Notes: generated by a model not told the origin, from the sequence alone. DNA of 64,000 nt from Psychrobacillus sp044762655 (GCF_044762655.1 NZ_JBIWER010000002.1:434001-498000); one strand, 5' to 3'. Positions 32,964 to 42,088 are shown, numbered from the stretch's first letter. Made by a program: numbers and translations.

Positions 32964-33860
32964 CTACTTACTTTTAAATAGACTATACATACCCGTGTCT
33001 ATTGGTCTAGACACAAAAGGTTCAATCACTTCTACTGCTTTAAGCAGTGAATCAAGGTTAATATTCGTCCGTATACCCATTTGATGTAGCATATTCACAA
33101 CATCTTCAGTTGCTACATTTCCTGTTGCACCAGGTGCAAAAGGACATCCGCCTAGTCCACCAGTAGAAGTATCGAACCGATCAATTCCCGCTTGAAGGCT
33201 TGCTAGTATATTGGCTATACCCATTTTTCGAGTGTCATGAAAATGAGCGGTAATAAGAGTAGCTGGAAATTCATTCTTCAACATTTTGAACAATTCATAG
33301 CTTTCCTGGGGATTAGCCATTCCAATTGTATCTGCTACGCTTAGTTCGTTTACACCCCATGAAACGAACTCTTTGCACAGGGCTAATGTGTCTGATGGAT
33401 CTATTTTACCCTCATATGGACAATAAAAAGCAGTGGAAATACAGGCGCGAACAAAATGACCTTCTTGTAATAGTTTTTCCACAATTGGCATGAGTTCATC
33501 CATGCTTTCTTTCGTTGTTTTATTAATATTTTTTTTATTAAAACTGTTAGAAACGCCTACAAATACTGCGAAATTCTGAGCACCAGATTGTGTGGCTAAT
33601 TCGACACCTTTTTTATTTGGTGTTAGTACAATTTGTCTACCCATTTTTTTCACTTGGGTAACTATTACATTTGCATCTTTCATTTGCGGTACCCATTTTG
33701 GTGAAACGAAGGAGGTTAACTCCATTTCCTCTATTCCTGCTTGCTGCAGTTTTTCGATATAGGCTAGTTTCACTTCAGTTGATACTTCATTTTTTTCATT
33801 TTGTAAGCCATCTCTTGGACCTACCTCGATAATTGTCACTTTATTTGGTAAACTAAACAT
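32964..33860 (-). CDS. mvaB: Hydroxymethylglutaryl-CoA lyase
   Basis: A 298-residue TIM-barrel lyase that splits HMG-CoA into acetoacetate and acetyl-CoA, the last step of leucine breakdown. VTIIEVGPRDGLQNE at the N-terminus carries the metal ligand and the catalytic arginine-aspartate pair; GGLGGCPFAPGATGNVATED holds the active-site cysteine. ATG 33860 is preferred because GGGAGGG lies six bases upstream; ATG 33866 touches the ribosome site. It diverges from a thiolase gene, and both act on acetoacetyl units. Confidence 0.95.
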   Translation of the reverse strand: MFSLPNKVTIIEVGPRDGLQNEKNEVSTEVKLAYIEKLQQAGIEEMELTSFVSPKWVPQMKDANVIVTQVKKMGRQIVLTPNKKGVELATQSGAQNFAVFVGVSNSFNKKNINKTTKESMDELMPIVEKLLQEGHFVRACISTAFYCPYEGKIDPSDTLALCKEFVSWGVNELSVADTIGMANPQESYELFKMLKNEFPATLITAHFHDTRKMGIANILASLQAGIDRFDTSTGGLGGCPFAPGATGNVATEDVVNMLHQMGIRTNINLDSLLKAVEVIEPFVSRPIDTGMYSLFKSK

Positions 33861-33965
33861 AATCATCCCTCCCTCTTTATTGTAAAGAAAGGATGGTTAA
33901 ACAAGCAAATTTAAGTTTGCTTCTTTTAAATTAGTTTAATACAGGGGAAACAAGGAGGAAATCAA

Positions 33966-35147
33966 GTGACTAATGAAGTTGTGATCGTAAGTGCAGTAAG
34001 AACAGCAATAGGTTCTTTTCAAGGTGCCTTAAAAGATGTTCCAGCTACCAAACTAGGTGCTATTGTAATTGAAAAGGCTTTAGAAAAAGCAGGGGTTTCT
34101 AAAGATGCTGTGGACGAAGTAATAATGGGGAATGTACTTCAAGCAGGTTTAGGCCAAAATCCAGCAAGACAAGCGTCTATCCAAGCTGGGTTGCCACAAT
34201 CAGTATCAGCGTTAACGATTAATAAAGTCTGTGGTTCTGGCTTAAAAGCAATTCATCTTGCAACGCAAGCTATTATTGCAGGGGATGCAGATATTATTGT
34301 TGCAGGTGGAATGGAAAACATGAGCCAATCACCTTATTTGTTGAAAAATGCTAGAGATGGTTTCCGTATGGGCGATCAAAAAGTAGTAGATAGTATGATT
34401 TCAGACGGACTATGGTGTGCTTTTAATGATTATCATATGGGTGTAACTGCTGAAAATCTATGTGATCAATATAATATTAATAGAGAAGAGCAAGATAAAT
34501 TTTCCGCGCGTTCGCAGAGTAGAGCTGCTCAAGCGATAGAAGAAGGTAAGTTTGTTGACGAAATCGTACCAGTAGAAATTCCACAAAGAAAAGGGGAATC
34601 TATTGTCTTTTCGCAAGACGAATATCCAAAGAAAGGTTCTACAGAAGAAAAGTTAGCGGGGCTACGTCCTGCATTTAAAAAAGACGGCTCAGTAACTGCT
34701 GGTAACGCTTCAGGGATTAATGATGGAGCAGCAGCTGTAGTGGTTATGTCTAAAGCAAAAGCGGATGAGCTTGGACTTAAACCGCTTGCAACAGTTGTAG
34801 CAAATGCTTCTGCAGGAGTGGATCCAAGCATCATGGGAATTGGACCTGTGGAAGCAGTGAAAAAAGTATTAAACAAATCTCAACTCACGTTATCTGATAT
34901 CGAGTTGATCGAAGCAAATGAAGCTTTTGCAGCACAGTCGATTGCTGTAGATAGAGAGCTGAGCTTTAATCATGATATACTAAACGTAAATGGTGGAGCG
35001 ATTGCATTAGGTCATCCAATAGGGGCTAGTGGTGCCCGTATTTTCGTAACTTTACTTCATGAAATGGAGAAGAGGGATGCTAAAACAGGTCTTGCTACAC
35101 TTTGTATAGGTGGAGGTCAAGGAGTCGCGACTATAGTTAAACGTTAA
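33966..35147 (+). CDS. Acetyl-CoA C-acetyltransferase (thiolase)
   Basis: A 393-residue thiolase that interconverts acetoacetyl-CoA and two acetyl-CoA. The nucleophile is Cys89 in VCGSGLKAI; the histidine in NVNGGAIALGHPIGASGAR and the second cysteine in LCIGGGQG are present. The start is GTG 33966 with AAGGAGG at ideal spacing. It forms an operon with yqkE, 16 bases downstream, and diverges from HMG-CoA lyase. The direction of use in the cell (breakdown or polyhydroxybutyrate/mevalonate supply) cannot be told. Confidence 0.95.
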   Translation: MTNEVVIVSAVRTAIGSFQGALKDVPATKLGAIVIEKALEKAGVSKDAVDEVIMGNVLQAGLGQNPARQASIQAGLPQSVSALTINKVCGSGLKAIHLATQAIIAGDADIIVAGGMENMSQSPYLLKNARDGFRMGDQKVVDSMISDGLWCAFNDYHMGVTAENLCDQYNINREEQDKFSARSQSRAAQAIEEGKFVDEIVPVEIPQRKGESIVFSQDEYPKKGSTEEKLAGLRPAFKKDGSVTAGNASGINDGAAAVVVMSKAKADELGLKPLATVVANASAGVDPSIMGIGPVEAVKKVLNKSQLTLSDIELIEANEAFAAQSIAVDRELSFNHDILNVNGGAIALGHPIGASGARIFVTLLHEMEKRDAKTGLATLCIGGGQGVATIVKR

Positions 35148-35163
35148 TAAAGAAGGTGAATAC

Positions 35164-35418
35164 ATGGCTAAGAAAAAACAAAGGCAACAACAGGTAAAAC
35201 CTGCTAAGCAAGTGGAAGAAGGAAATTCCTTATCCGATCAGCTTTCTTCTGACATCCTAGCGAAACTAAAAGAAACAAAGCAACAATTAGTAACCGCTGA
35301 ACAGCAAAAGGAAGAAGAAAGACAAGCACAACTTGCTTTCGAAAAGAAAGAAAAAGAAAAAAACAAATCGTTTGAAGAACTATTAGATGAGTATGGCTTT
35401 GGCGGTTCGAAGTTTTAA
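35164..35418 (+). CDS. yqkE: YqkE-like DUF3886 protein
   Basis: An 84-residue, highly charged protein. It is almost all lysine, glutamine and glutamate (MAKKKQRQQQVKPAKQ at the start) and has a long predicted helix, probably coiled coil (residues about 30-68). The end FEELLDEYGFGGSKF matches the C-terminal signature of the YqkE/DUF3886 family. The place beside yqkD and yqkF fits. GAAGGTG precedes ATG 35164. Function unknown. Confidence 0.82.
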   Translation: MAKKKQRQQQVKPAKQVEEGNSLSDQLSSDILAKLKETKQQLVTAEQQKEEERQAQLAFEKKEKEKNKSFEELLDEYGFGGSKF

Positions 35419-35423
35419 AAAAG

Positions 35424-35458
35424 AAAACCTATTCGCTTTATGTGAATAGGTTTTTTAG
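35424..35458 (+). terminator. Terminator after yqkE
   Basis: AAAACCTATTC and GAATAGGTTTT form a perfect stem ending in six T residues. The next 115 bases hold no gene. Confidence 0.92.
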
Positions 35459-35574
35459 TAGGAAAAATACCCTATTCAAACTAACAAGTCATTTTTTCAA
35501 ACTAAACTCTCCCAAGTTCCAACTAACCAAGATAGAGTTTCCAAACGTCTTTTTATAAAAGCGTAGCAAAATGA

Positions 35575-35607
35575 AAAAAGCCAGTCGTGAAGTACATCAC
35601 GACTAGC
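35575..35607 (-). terminator. Terminator downstream of yqkF
   Basis: AGTCGTGA and TCACGACT with a six-base loop; on the minus strand the stem runs into GGCTTTTTTCA. It ends the aldo/keto reductase transcript. Confidence 0.88.
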
Positions 35608-35626
35608 TATTCAAGTTAAAGCCATT

Positions 35627-36529
35627 TTAAATTCGATGTTCCATATAAATCTCTCTTTTTGTTATTTCGCTTGCTTTTTGTAAAATACTTTCTGGCACTT
35701 GTATTTTGTATGCCTTGATAGATTCCATCAACTGCTCCTCACTACTTGCACCGAGAATCATCGAACCAGTTACATTTTGCTGTAATACATAATGTTGAGC
35801 AATTGAACTTAAAGGAGCATCTAACGCATCCAACTCTTTAATAACTTCAAGTAATTCCTGCTGAGTATAATTTAAATAATCATCTATTTTAAATGCACGA
35901 GTTAATCCTTCAGCAGTTAATAACCCTTTTGCTAACGTACCTCTACTAAGTAGAGAAGTCGAATTATTTTCTAATAAGGAAAGCCATTCTTCCGGTCTTC
36001 TGTCAAGTAAACTATATTGCATCATTACAGAAACGGCATTGCTTTTGCGTAAAAATCGATCAATGACGTTTGGGCGAATAGAGGAGATGCAGTACGTACG
36101 TATAAGTCCTTCTTTTTTCAACGATTCCATTGTATCGATAACTTCGTCTACATTATCCTCCATCGTGCCACCGTGGAGCTGATATACATCTATATAATCA
36201 GTTTGGAGACGCTTTAATGATGCGTGTACGGCCTCTGTAATCCATTCCTTTGACGGATCCCAGGACCAACCATTCCCAGATTTGTTTAATCGATTTCCAA
36301 CTTTTGTTGCTAATATAATATTTTGTCGATTGCTCTTAAGTGCATTACCAACAATCTTCTCATTTTCGCCATTCTCATATAAATCTGCTGTATCAAAATA
36401 GGTAATGCCGTTTTCTAATGCCACTTGAATAATATTATCAGCAGCTTTTTGATCAGTTGGAAGTGACATGCAGCCTAATCCAATTTCTGAAACGTATATT
36501 TCACTTTTACCTAATTGTCTTTTCTTCAA
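35627..36529 (-). CDS. yqkF: Aldo/keto reductase YqkF
   Basis: A 300-residue NADPH-dependent aldo/keto reductase. The catalytic tetrad is visible: Asp and Tyr in YFDTADLYENGENE, Lys in LATKVGN, His in VYQLHGGTMED. The C-terminal cofactor block SMILGASSEEQL is present. The start is TTG 36529-36527 with GTGAGGA just upstream. It diverges from nudF, as in B. subtilis. The substrate is not predictable. Confidence 0.93.
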   Translation of the reverse strand: MKKRQLGKSEIYVSEIGLGCMSLPTDQKAADNIIQVALENGITYFDTADLYENGENEKIVGNALKSNRQNIILATKVGNRLNKSGNGWSWDPSKEWITEAVHASLKRLQTDYIDVYQLHGGTMEDNVDEVIDTMESLKKEGLIRTYCISSIRPNVIDRFLRKSNAVSVMMQYSLLDRRPEEWLSLLENNSTSLLSRGTLAKGLLTAEGLTRAFKIDDYLNYTQQELLEVIKELDALDAPLSSIAQHYVLQQNVTGSMILGASSEEQLMESIKAYKIQVPESILQKASEITKREIYMEHRI

Positions 36530-36617
36530 GTTTCCTCACGTCCTTTTCTACATGGTACAATGTCAAATAGATAGATTCAACTAAAGAGCACAGATACTAA
36601 CGAGAGGATGATTCGTC

Positions 36618-37166
36618 ATGAAAAAGTTCGAGGAAAAAACAATTCAAACAGAGGTTAAATTTCAAGGAAGAATAATAACACTACAGGTAGATGAAGTAGA
36701 ACTACCAAATGGTAAAACTAGCAATAGAGAAATTGTAAAACATCCAGGTGCAGTCGCGGTTATTGCAGTAACTAATGACAAAAAAATAATATTAGTAGAA
36801 CAATATAGAAAACCATTAGAAAGGTCTATTATTGAAATTCCTGCAGGAAAAATAGAAGTTGGAGAAGCTCCAGAAATAACTGCTCTACGTGAATTAGAGG
36901 AAGAGACAGGCTATACAACGGAAAAACTAGAGTACATTCAGTCATTTGCCACATCTCCCGGATTTGCTGATGAGATTATCCATCTCTATTTTGCAGAGAA
37001 TATTAAAAAGATGGACTCACCAGTGGGATTAGATGAAGATGAGTTTGTCGAGTTATTGCATGTGAGCCTTTCCGAAATGGAAGATATGGTGAAGAGACAA
37101 CAAATCTATGATGCTAAAACTGCGTTTGCATATATTTGGTTAAAAGATTATTGGAAAGAAGCATGA
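36618..37166 (+). CDS. nudF: ADP-ribose pyrophosphatase (Nudix)
   Basis: A 182-residue Nudix hydrolase that splits ADP-ribose and related nucleoside diphosphates. Residues 77-99 match the Nudix box GX5EX7REUXEEXGU exactly, beginning GKIEVGE and ending RELEEETGY. FATSPGFADEIIHLYFAE after the box is the ADP-ribose subfamily marker. ATG 36618 follows GAGAGGATG. It is the first of a conserved run toward fur and xerD. Confidence 0.95.
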   Translation: MKKFEEKTIQTEVKFQGRIITLQVDEVELPNGKTSNREIVKHPGAVAVIAVTNDKKIILVEQYRKPLERSIIEIPAGKIEVGEAPEITALRELEEETGYTTEKLEYIQSFATSPGFADEIIHLYFAENIKKMDSPVGLDEDEFVELLHVSLSEMEDMVKRQQIYDAKTAFAYIWLKDYWKEA

Positions 37167-37215
37167 TTTAAGTTAGTACAAGCATATGATGAAAGTAGAT
37201 AGGGGGTGTTCCAAT

Positions 37216-37683
37216 TTGAACCAGACTTATACTATTTTCATCTCATTATGTGTACTTGTAGTAAGCTTTGTTGGAGGTTTAATATTATTTGAACAAAGTA
37301 CGGTAGAACAGCAGCAATGGATTATAAATCTCTTGGATGCACGCGTTCTATTAGTAGAAAAACCTACTTTATTAGAAACGATTTTTCCTCATCTCATGTT
37401 TGCCATTGTGTTTTTCTTGTTTTATCAGCATCGGTTTTTACGTAAACTAATTTTAGTTATTTGTGCATTTAAAATTACATTCTATGGATATTGTTCGAGT
37501 TATTTGTTGCAAACGCAGGAATCTACTTTTCCTTATGTATTCTGGTGGTTTCCATTTCAGCTAATTTATTGTATCTTGTTGTTAGCATTAGCCAATCGGA
37601 TTAATATTTTTTCGCTATCCTTCTATATAATTGTTATAATTATAGAGTTCATCATAATACCATTTATATTATTTAATAATTAG
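37216..37683 (+). CDS. SpoIIM-like integral membrane protein (shortened, divergent)
   Basis: A 155-residue membrane protein starting at TTG 37216 with AGGGGGTG seven bases upstream. I count five hydrophobic spans: about residues 5-24, 53-72, 78-96, 103-128 and 132-152. The first span and following stretch (VVSFVGGLILFEQSTVEQQQ) resemble the start of SpoIIM, and B. subtilis has spoIIM in this neighbourhood just before fur. SpoIIM acts in engulfment with SpoIID and SpoIIP. However, the protein is much shorter than SpoIIM (about 214 residues) and the rest is weakly alike, so the call is tentative. Confidence 0.5.
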   Translation: MNQTYTIFISLCVLVVSFVGGLILFEQSTVEQQQWIINLLDARVLLVEKPTLLETIFPHLMFAIVFFLFYQHRFLRKLILVICAFKITFYGYCSSYLLQTQESTFPYVFWWFPFQLIYCILLLALANRINIFSLSFYIIVIIIEFIIIPFILFNN

Positions 37684-37690
37684 TTCTTCT

Positions 37691-37745
37691 TAATAATTAT
37701 TATTATGTGAATCTCTTGTAATGAGAATTCAATTATTGGTATAAT
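37691..37745 (+). promoter_or_regulatory. fur promoter with a PerR-box-like site
   Basis: TAATAATTATTATTA (37691-37705) agrees with the PerR box TTATAATNATTATAA at 12 of 14 defined positions. A likely promoter follows: TTGTAA (37716-37721), 18 bases, TATAAT (37740-37745). In B. subtilis fur is under PerR. The region is AT-rich, so chance similarity must be considered. Confidence 0.55.
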
Positions 37746-37768
37746 GGATTCAAGTAAGGAGGCGTCGT

Positions 37769-38212
37769 ATGGAAAGCCGTATTGATCGTATAAAAAAACA
37801 ATTATCTGGTGCGAGCTATAAACTGACGCCACAGCGAGAAGCGACAGTCCGAGTTTTGCTTGAAAATGAGGAAGATCATTTAAGTGCAGAAGATGTATTT
37901 TTACTAGTTAGAGAAAAATCACCTGATATAGGACTTGCAACTGTTTATAGAACGCTAGAGTTATTAAACGAATTGAATGTAGTAGATAAAATTCAATTTG
38001 GTGATGGCGTATCTCGCTATGATTTAAGACAAGAAGGCGCAGCGCATTTTCACCACCACTTAGTTTGCATCGAATGTGGAGCTGTAGATGAAATTCAAGA
38101 AGATTTGTTAGAAGATGTGGAAGCTATTGTTGAGAAAAAGTGGAACTTTAGAATTAAAGACCATCGTCTAACATTTCATGGTATTTGTTACCGTTGCCAA
38201 GAGGATAAGTAA
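37769..38212 (+). CDS. fur: Ferric uptake regulator Fur
   Basis: A 147-residue metal-dependent repressor. The winged helix has YKLTPQREATVRVLLENEEDH and GLATVYRTLELL. The metal region has HFHHHLVCIECGAVDE, and structural zinc cysteines are present in CIECG and CYRC. The genomic place, upstream of xerD, identifies it as Fur rather than Zur or PerR. AAGGAGGCG precedes ATG 37769. Confidence 0.94.
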   Translation: MESRIDRIKKQLSGASYKLTPQREATVRVLLENEEDHLSAEDVFLLVREKSPDIGLATVYRTLELLNELNVVDKIQFGDGVSRYDLRQEGAAHFHHHLVCIECGAVDEIQEDLLEDVEAIVEKKWNFRIKDHRLTFHGICYRCQEDK

Positions 38213-38215
38213 ACA

Positions 38216-38245
38216 AAAGGATAGCTTACTAGCTATCCTTTTTTT
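38216..38245 (+). terminator. Terminator after fur
   Basis: AAAGGATAGC and GCTATCCTTT around a six-base loop, running into seven T residues. Confidence 0.93.
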
Positions 38246-38275
38246 AATCATTGTTTGATAAAAGGAGTGAAGTGT

Positions 38276-39175
38276 TTGAAGAATGTATTGCTACATTTAG
38301 AGGATTATATGCACTTTTTACAGATAGAGCGACAATTAGCAAGTAATACGTTGACGTCCTATAAAAAAGATTTAACAGATTATTTTCACCATATATTTGA
38401 AGTACAGCAACTACATAATCTAAATGAGGTAGAACGCGCGCATATTGTTCTTTACCTTCGAAATTTAAAAGAGAAAGGGAAATCGGCACGAACGATTTCT
38501 CGGCATATATCCTCTGTTCGTTCCTTTCATCAGTTCCTGTTAAGAGAAAAGGTGGCGGACGCAGATCCATCTGTCCATTTGGATTTACCTCAATTAGAAC
38601 AAAAACTACCGACGTATCTATCTGTAGAGGAATTGAATAATCTATTAAATAGTATTGATGTATCCAAACCCCAGGGTCAAAGAGACTTAGCTATGTTTGA
38701 GCTTATGTATGCTAGCGGCATGAGAATTAGTGAATGTTTAAACTTAAATTTAGAGGATATTCATTTATCCATGGGATTTGTTAGGGTGTTTGGTAAGGGT
38801 GGCAAGGAACGAATCGTGCCATTAGGTGGTTCTGCCATTAGAGCTTGCACAGATTATATAGAAAATGCTAGACCAATATTGCTGAAGTCTGAAAAAACCG
38901 ATGCAATTTTTATTAACCAACGTGGTAAGCGTCTGACAAGACAGGGAATATGGAAGTTGCTAAATAAGCATGCTACAATAGCGGGAATCTCTAAAGATAT
39001 AACTCCTCATGTTCTAAGACATTCTTTTGCTACACATTTAATTGAAAATGGAGCCGATTTACGTGCTGTCCAAGAGATGCTTGGACATTCGGATATTTCT
39101 ACGACTCAGATTTATACCCATGTTAGTAAAAGTCGATTAAAGGATGTTTATAAACAATTTCATCCTAGAGCGTAA
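38276..39175 (+). CDS. xerD: Site-specific tyrosine recombinase XerD
   Basis: A 299-residue XerD, which with CodV/XerC resolves chromosome dimers at dif. The N-terminal SAM-like domain is complete (HFLQIERQLASNTLTSYKKD). The catalytic residues are in YASGMRISECLNL (Arg), HVLRHSFATHL (His-x-x-Arg) and LGHSDISTTQIYTHVS (His and Tyr). The start is TTG 38276 with AAAGGAGTG upstream; the open frame extends 21 bases further but includes that ribosome site. In B. subtilis the gene is called ripX or xerD and has the same place after fur. Confidence 0.96.
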   Translation: MKNVLLHLEDYMHFLQIERQLASNTLTSYKKDLTDYFHHIFEVQQLHNLNEVERAHIVLYLRNLKEKGKSARTISRHISSVRSFHQFLLREKVADADPSVHLDLPQLEQKLPTYLSVEELNNLLNSIDVSKPQGQRDLAMFELMYASGMRISECLNLNLEDIHLSMGFVRVFGKGGKERIVPLGGSAIRACTDYIENARPILLKSEKTDAIFINQRGKRLTRQGIWKLLNKHATIAGISKDITPHVLRHSFATHLIENGADLRAVQEMLGHSDISTTQIYTHVSKSRLKDVYKQFHPRA

Positions 39176-39248
39176 ATTGTCAGAGGTCTGACCTGTACTT
39201 TTATATTATTTTTGGTAAACTAGAAGAAAATAGTAGGAGGGTTATAAT

Positions 39249-40427
39249 ATGAATGAATTTAAGCGCATACATGTAATTGTGATGGATTCTGTTGGAATAG
39301 GGGAAGCGCCAGATGCTGCTGCTTTCGGGGATGTAGGGTCACATACTATTGGGCATATTGCAGAAAAAATGAATGGACTACATATGCCTCAAATGGAACA
39401 ACTTGGTCTTGGTAATATCGATGCCATCCAAGGTATCAATAAAGTTGCAGCACCTACCGCTTACTTTGGCAAAATGCAGGAAGCCTCTGTGGGTAAGGAT
39501 ACGATGACAGGGCACTGGGAAATAATGGGTTTGAATATTGATAAACCATTTAAAGTATATCCAAATGGATTCCCGGATGAGCTAATCTCTCAATTAGAAG
39601 AAAAAACTGGACGCAAAGTAATTGGTAACAAACCAGCTAGTGGAACTGAAATATTAGATGAGCTTGGCGAAGAACATATGAAAACTGGTGCAATTATCGT
39701 TTATACATCAGCGGACCCTGTTTTGCAGATTGCTGCGCATGAAGAAGTTATTCCATTGGAAGAATTGTATCGTATTTGTGAAATTGCTCGTGAGTTAACT
39801 TTGTCGGAGGAATTTTTAGTAGGTCGTATAATTGCTCGTCCATTTATCGGTGAACCAGGTAAATTTGTACGCACTTCAAATCGCCATGACTATGCATTAA
39901 AGCCTTTTGGTCGCACAGCGATGAACGAACTAAGTGATGCTGGATTAGATGTAATAGCGATTGGTAAAATACACGATATTTTTAATGGTGAAGGTATTAC
40001 TTCTACAGAAAGAACTAAAGATAATATGGATGGAATGGATAAATTCATCGCAACATTAGACAGAGATTTCAAAGGCATCAGCTTCTTAAATTTAGTTGAT
40101 TTTGATGCGTTATTTGGTCACCGTCGCGATCCGTTGGGCTATGGTAAAGCTTTAGAAGAATTCGATGTACGTTTAAAAGAGGTGCTTCCAAAGTTAACAG
40201 AGGAAGATTTGCTGATTATCACGGCTGACCATGGAAATGATCCGACGATGCCTGGGACAGATCATACGCGTGAATATGTTCCGTTAATCATATACTCACC
40301 AAAATTTAAGGAAATAAAAGAATTACCACTACGCAATACTTTTGCAGACATTGGGGCAACAATTAGTGAAAACTTTGGTGTTGCAACAACTGAATTCGGC
40401 GAGAGTTTCTTATCTTTATTAAAATAA
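39249..40427 (+). CDS. deoB: Phosphopentomutase
   Basis: A 392-residue alkaline-phosphatase-fold mutase that interconverts (deoxy)ribose 1-phosphate and 5-phosphate. Metal-site motifs are VIVMDSVGIGEAPDAAAFGD at the N-terminus, GKDTMTGHWEIMG with the catalytic threonine, GHRRDPLGYGKALEEFD and TADHGNDPT. AGTAGGAGGG precedes ATG 39249. It works with the adjacent pyrimidine-nucleoside phosphorylase in nucleoside salvage. Order xerD-deoB matches B. subtilis (drm). Confidence 0.97.
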   Translation: MNEFKRIHVIVMDSVGIGEAPDAAAFGDVGSHTIGHIAEKMNGLHMPQMEQLGLGNIDAIQGINKVAAPTAYFGKMQEASVGKDTMTGHWEIMGLNIDKPFKVYPNGFPDELISQLEEKTGRKVIGNKPASGTEILDELGEEHMKTGAIIVYTSADPVLQIAAHEEVIPLEELYRICEIARELTLSEEFLVGRIIARPFIGEPGKFVRTSNRHDYALKPFGRTAMNELSDAGLDVIAIGKIHDIFNGEGITSTERTKDNMDGMDKFIATLDRDFKGISFLNLVDFDALFGHRRDPLGYGKALEEFDVRLKEVLPKLTEEDLLIITADHGNDPTMPGTDHTREYVPLIIYSPKFKEIKELPLRNTFADIGATISENFGVATTEFGESFLSLLK

Positions 40428-40460
40428 AAACAAATCCTACAGTAAGGAAGTGTAAGTACG

Positions 40461-41765
40461 ATGAGAATGATTGATATTATTGAAAAGAAAAGAGAAGGTA
40501 ATGCTCTTACAAAAGAAGAAATTGAATTTTTCATCGAGGGATATACTAACGGTTCTATTCCAGATTATCAAATGAGTTCACTGTTAATGGCTATTTTCTT
40601 TCAAAATATGACAGATGAAGAAAGAGCAGATTTAACAATGGCCATGGTTAACTCGGGTGAAACAATTGATCTTTCTGCAATCGAAGGTGTGAAAGTCGAT
40701 AAGCATTCCACTGGTGGAGTTGGTGATACGACTACATTAGTTTTGGGTCCGTTAGTTGCTGCATGTGGAGTTCCAGTTGCGAAGATGAGTGGCAGAGGAC
40801 TTGGACATACTGGCGGTACAATTGACAAGTTGGAAGCGATTGAAGGGTTCCATGTAGAGCTAACATCTGAACAGTTTGTTAAACAAGTGAATGAGCTAAA
40901 AGTAGCGGTAATCGGGCAGAGTGGGAACCTGACGCCTGCCGATAAAAAGTTATATGCTTTACGCGACGTTACCGGTACAGTTAATAGTATTCCACTAATA
41001 GCAAGCTCCATTATGAGTAAGAAAATTGCTGCTGGAGCCGGTGCAATAGTGTTAGATGTTAAAACTGGTGACGGGGCATTTATGAAAACGACAGATGATG
41101 CGAGAGAGCTTGCACAGGCTATGGTTCGTATTGGGAATAATGTAGGCAGAAAAACGATGGCTATTATTTCAGATATGAGTCAACCTCTTGGTAGAGCGAT
41201 CGGGAATTCACTAGAAATAGTGGAAGCTATTGATACGCTAAAAGGAAATGGTCCTGAAGATCTGACAGAGCTTTGTTTGACGCTTGGAAGTCAAATGGTT
41301 GTAGTTGGCGAAAAGGCCGAAACTCTAGAAGAAGCAAGAGAAATGTTACTTGCTGTTATAGAAGATGGTTCTGCATTAGAAATATTTAAGCAATTCATCA
41401 AATGGCAAGGCGGTAATGAGAAAATCGTTGATGATATTTCATTACTACCTCAGGCAGCATACAAAATTGAAGTTCCAGCATCCCAAGATGGTTTTATTAC
41501 CTTTATGGAAGCAGACGAAATTGGTACTGCAGCAATGCTACTAGGAGCAGGAAGAGCAACGAAAGAATCAGAGATAGATTTAGCAGTTGGTATAGTGCTC
41601 AACAAAAAAGTGGGAGACTCTGTAAGCAAAGGAGATTCACTTGCTACTATCTATTCAAATAGAGAAGATGTAAAAGAAGTTATGGATAAATTAACACAGT
41701 TTATCGATATAGAATCTACTAAAAAAGAGGCGCCACCATTAATTTATGAAGTAATAACTGCGTAA
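40461..41765 (+). CDS. pdp: Pyrimidine-nucleoside phosphorylase
   Basis: A 434-residue phosphorylase that splits uridine, thymidine and deoxyuridine into base and sugar 1-phosphate, which DeoB then converts. KHSTGGVGDTTTLV binds phosphate, and SGRGLGHTGGTIDKLEAI is the family signature. The Pdp C-terminal domain is complete. AAGGAAGTG precedes ATG 40461. In B. subtilis this position holds pupG (purine phosphorylase) and then dacF; here pdp replaces pupG and no dacF follows. Confidence 0.96.
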   Translation: MRMIDIIEKKREGNALTKEEIEFFIEGYTNGSIPDYQMSSLLMAIFFQNMTDEERADLTMAMVNSGETIDLSAIEGVKVDKHSTGGVGDTTTLVLGPLVAACGVPVAKMSGRGLGHTGGTIDKLEAIEGFHVELTSEQFVKQVNELKVAVIGQSGNLTPADKKLYALRDVTGTVNSIPLIASSIMSKKIAAGAGAIVLDVKTGDGAFMKTTDDARELAQAMVRIGNNVGRKTMAIISDMSQPLGRAIGNSLEIVEAIDTLKGNGPEDLTELCLTLGSQMVVVGEKAETLEEAREMLLAVIEDGSALEIFKQFIKWQGGNEKIVDDISLLPQAAYKIEVPASQDGFITFMEADEIGTAAMLLGAGRATKESEIDLAVGIVLNKKVGDSVSKGDSLATIYSNREDVKEVMDKLTQFIDIESTKKEAPPLIYEVITA

Positions 41766-41772
41766 AATGCAG

Positions 41773-41810
41773 GAGTATTATGACTACGGTCATGGTACTC
41801 TTTTCTTTTT
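41773..41810 (+). terminator. Terminator after pdp
   Basis: GAGTATTATGAC pairs with GTCATGGTACTC (two T-G pairs) around TACG and runs into TTTTCTTTTT. Confidence 0.85.
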
Positions 41811-41914
41811 GGGAAATTTTTTTAAGGAGTAGTTTTTAGTTTACTCGCTCTCGAGCGCAGGATACTCTCTTTTCTATCGAAACGGATTATTCCTCCTAAT
41901 ATGCAGCTATCTAT

Positions 41915-41964
41915 ATAGACCTCACACAAAAGTTTAAAAAACTTTTGAGTGAGGTCTATTTTTT
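41915..41964 (+). terminator. Second terminator-like hairpin before spoIIA
   Basis: ATAGACCTCAC and CAAAAGT pair with ACTTTTG and GTGAGGTCTAT (single A-A bulge) and end in TTTTTT. Two strong hairpins in the 345-base gap insulate spoIIA from deoB-pdp. No gene is seen in the gap; TACTCGCTCTCGAGCGCAGG (41840-41859) is locally GC-rich but unassigned. Confidence 0.85.
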
Positions 41965-42058
41965 GATTAAAAAAAAGAATATGTTCCCATACTTGAAGAG
42001 ACCACCCTCTGTCGAAAATCGACTAATAAACGATGATTTCTTCTACTTTTGTCAAGCG

Positions 42059-42088
42059 CAAGGAATTTTTAAAGAACATGTGGAATAG
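42059..42088 (+). promoter_or_regulatory. SigH-type promoter of the spoIIA operon
   Basis: CAAGGAATT (42059-42067), a 12-base spacer and GTGGAATAG (42080-42088) fit the SigH pattern RNAGGAWWW-N11-12-RNNGAATWW with one mismatch in each half. spoIIAA begins 22 bases later. Spo0A boxes would be expected upstream; none was clear by eye. Confidence 0.7.

Noticed and set aside
40601..41011. 136-codon minus-strand frame within pdp
   Set aside because: Antisense to the conserved core of the phosphorylase; proline- and serine-rich composition typical of shadow frames.
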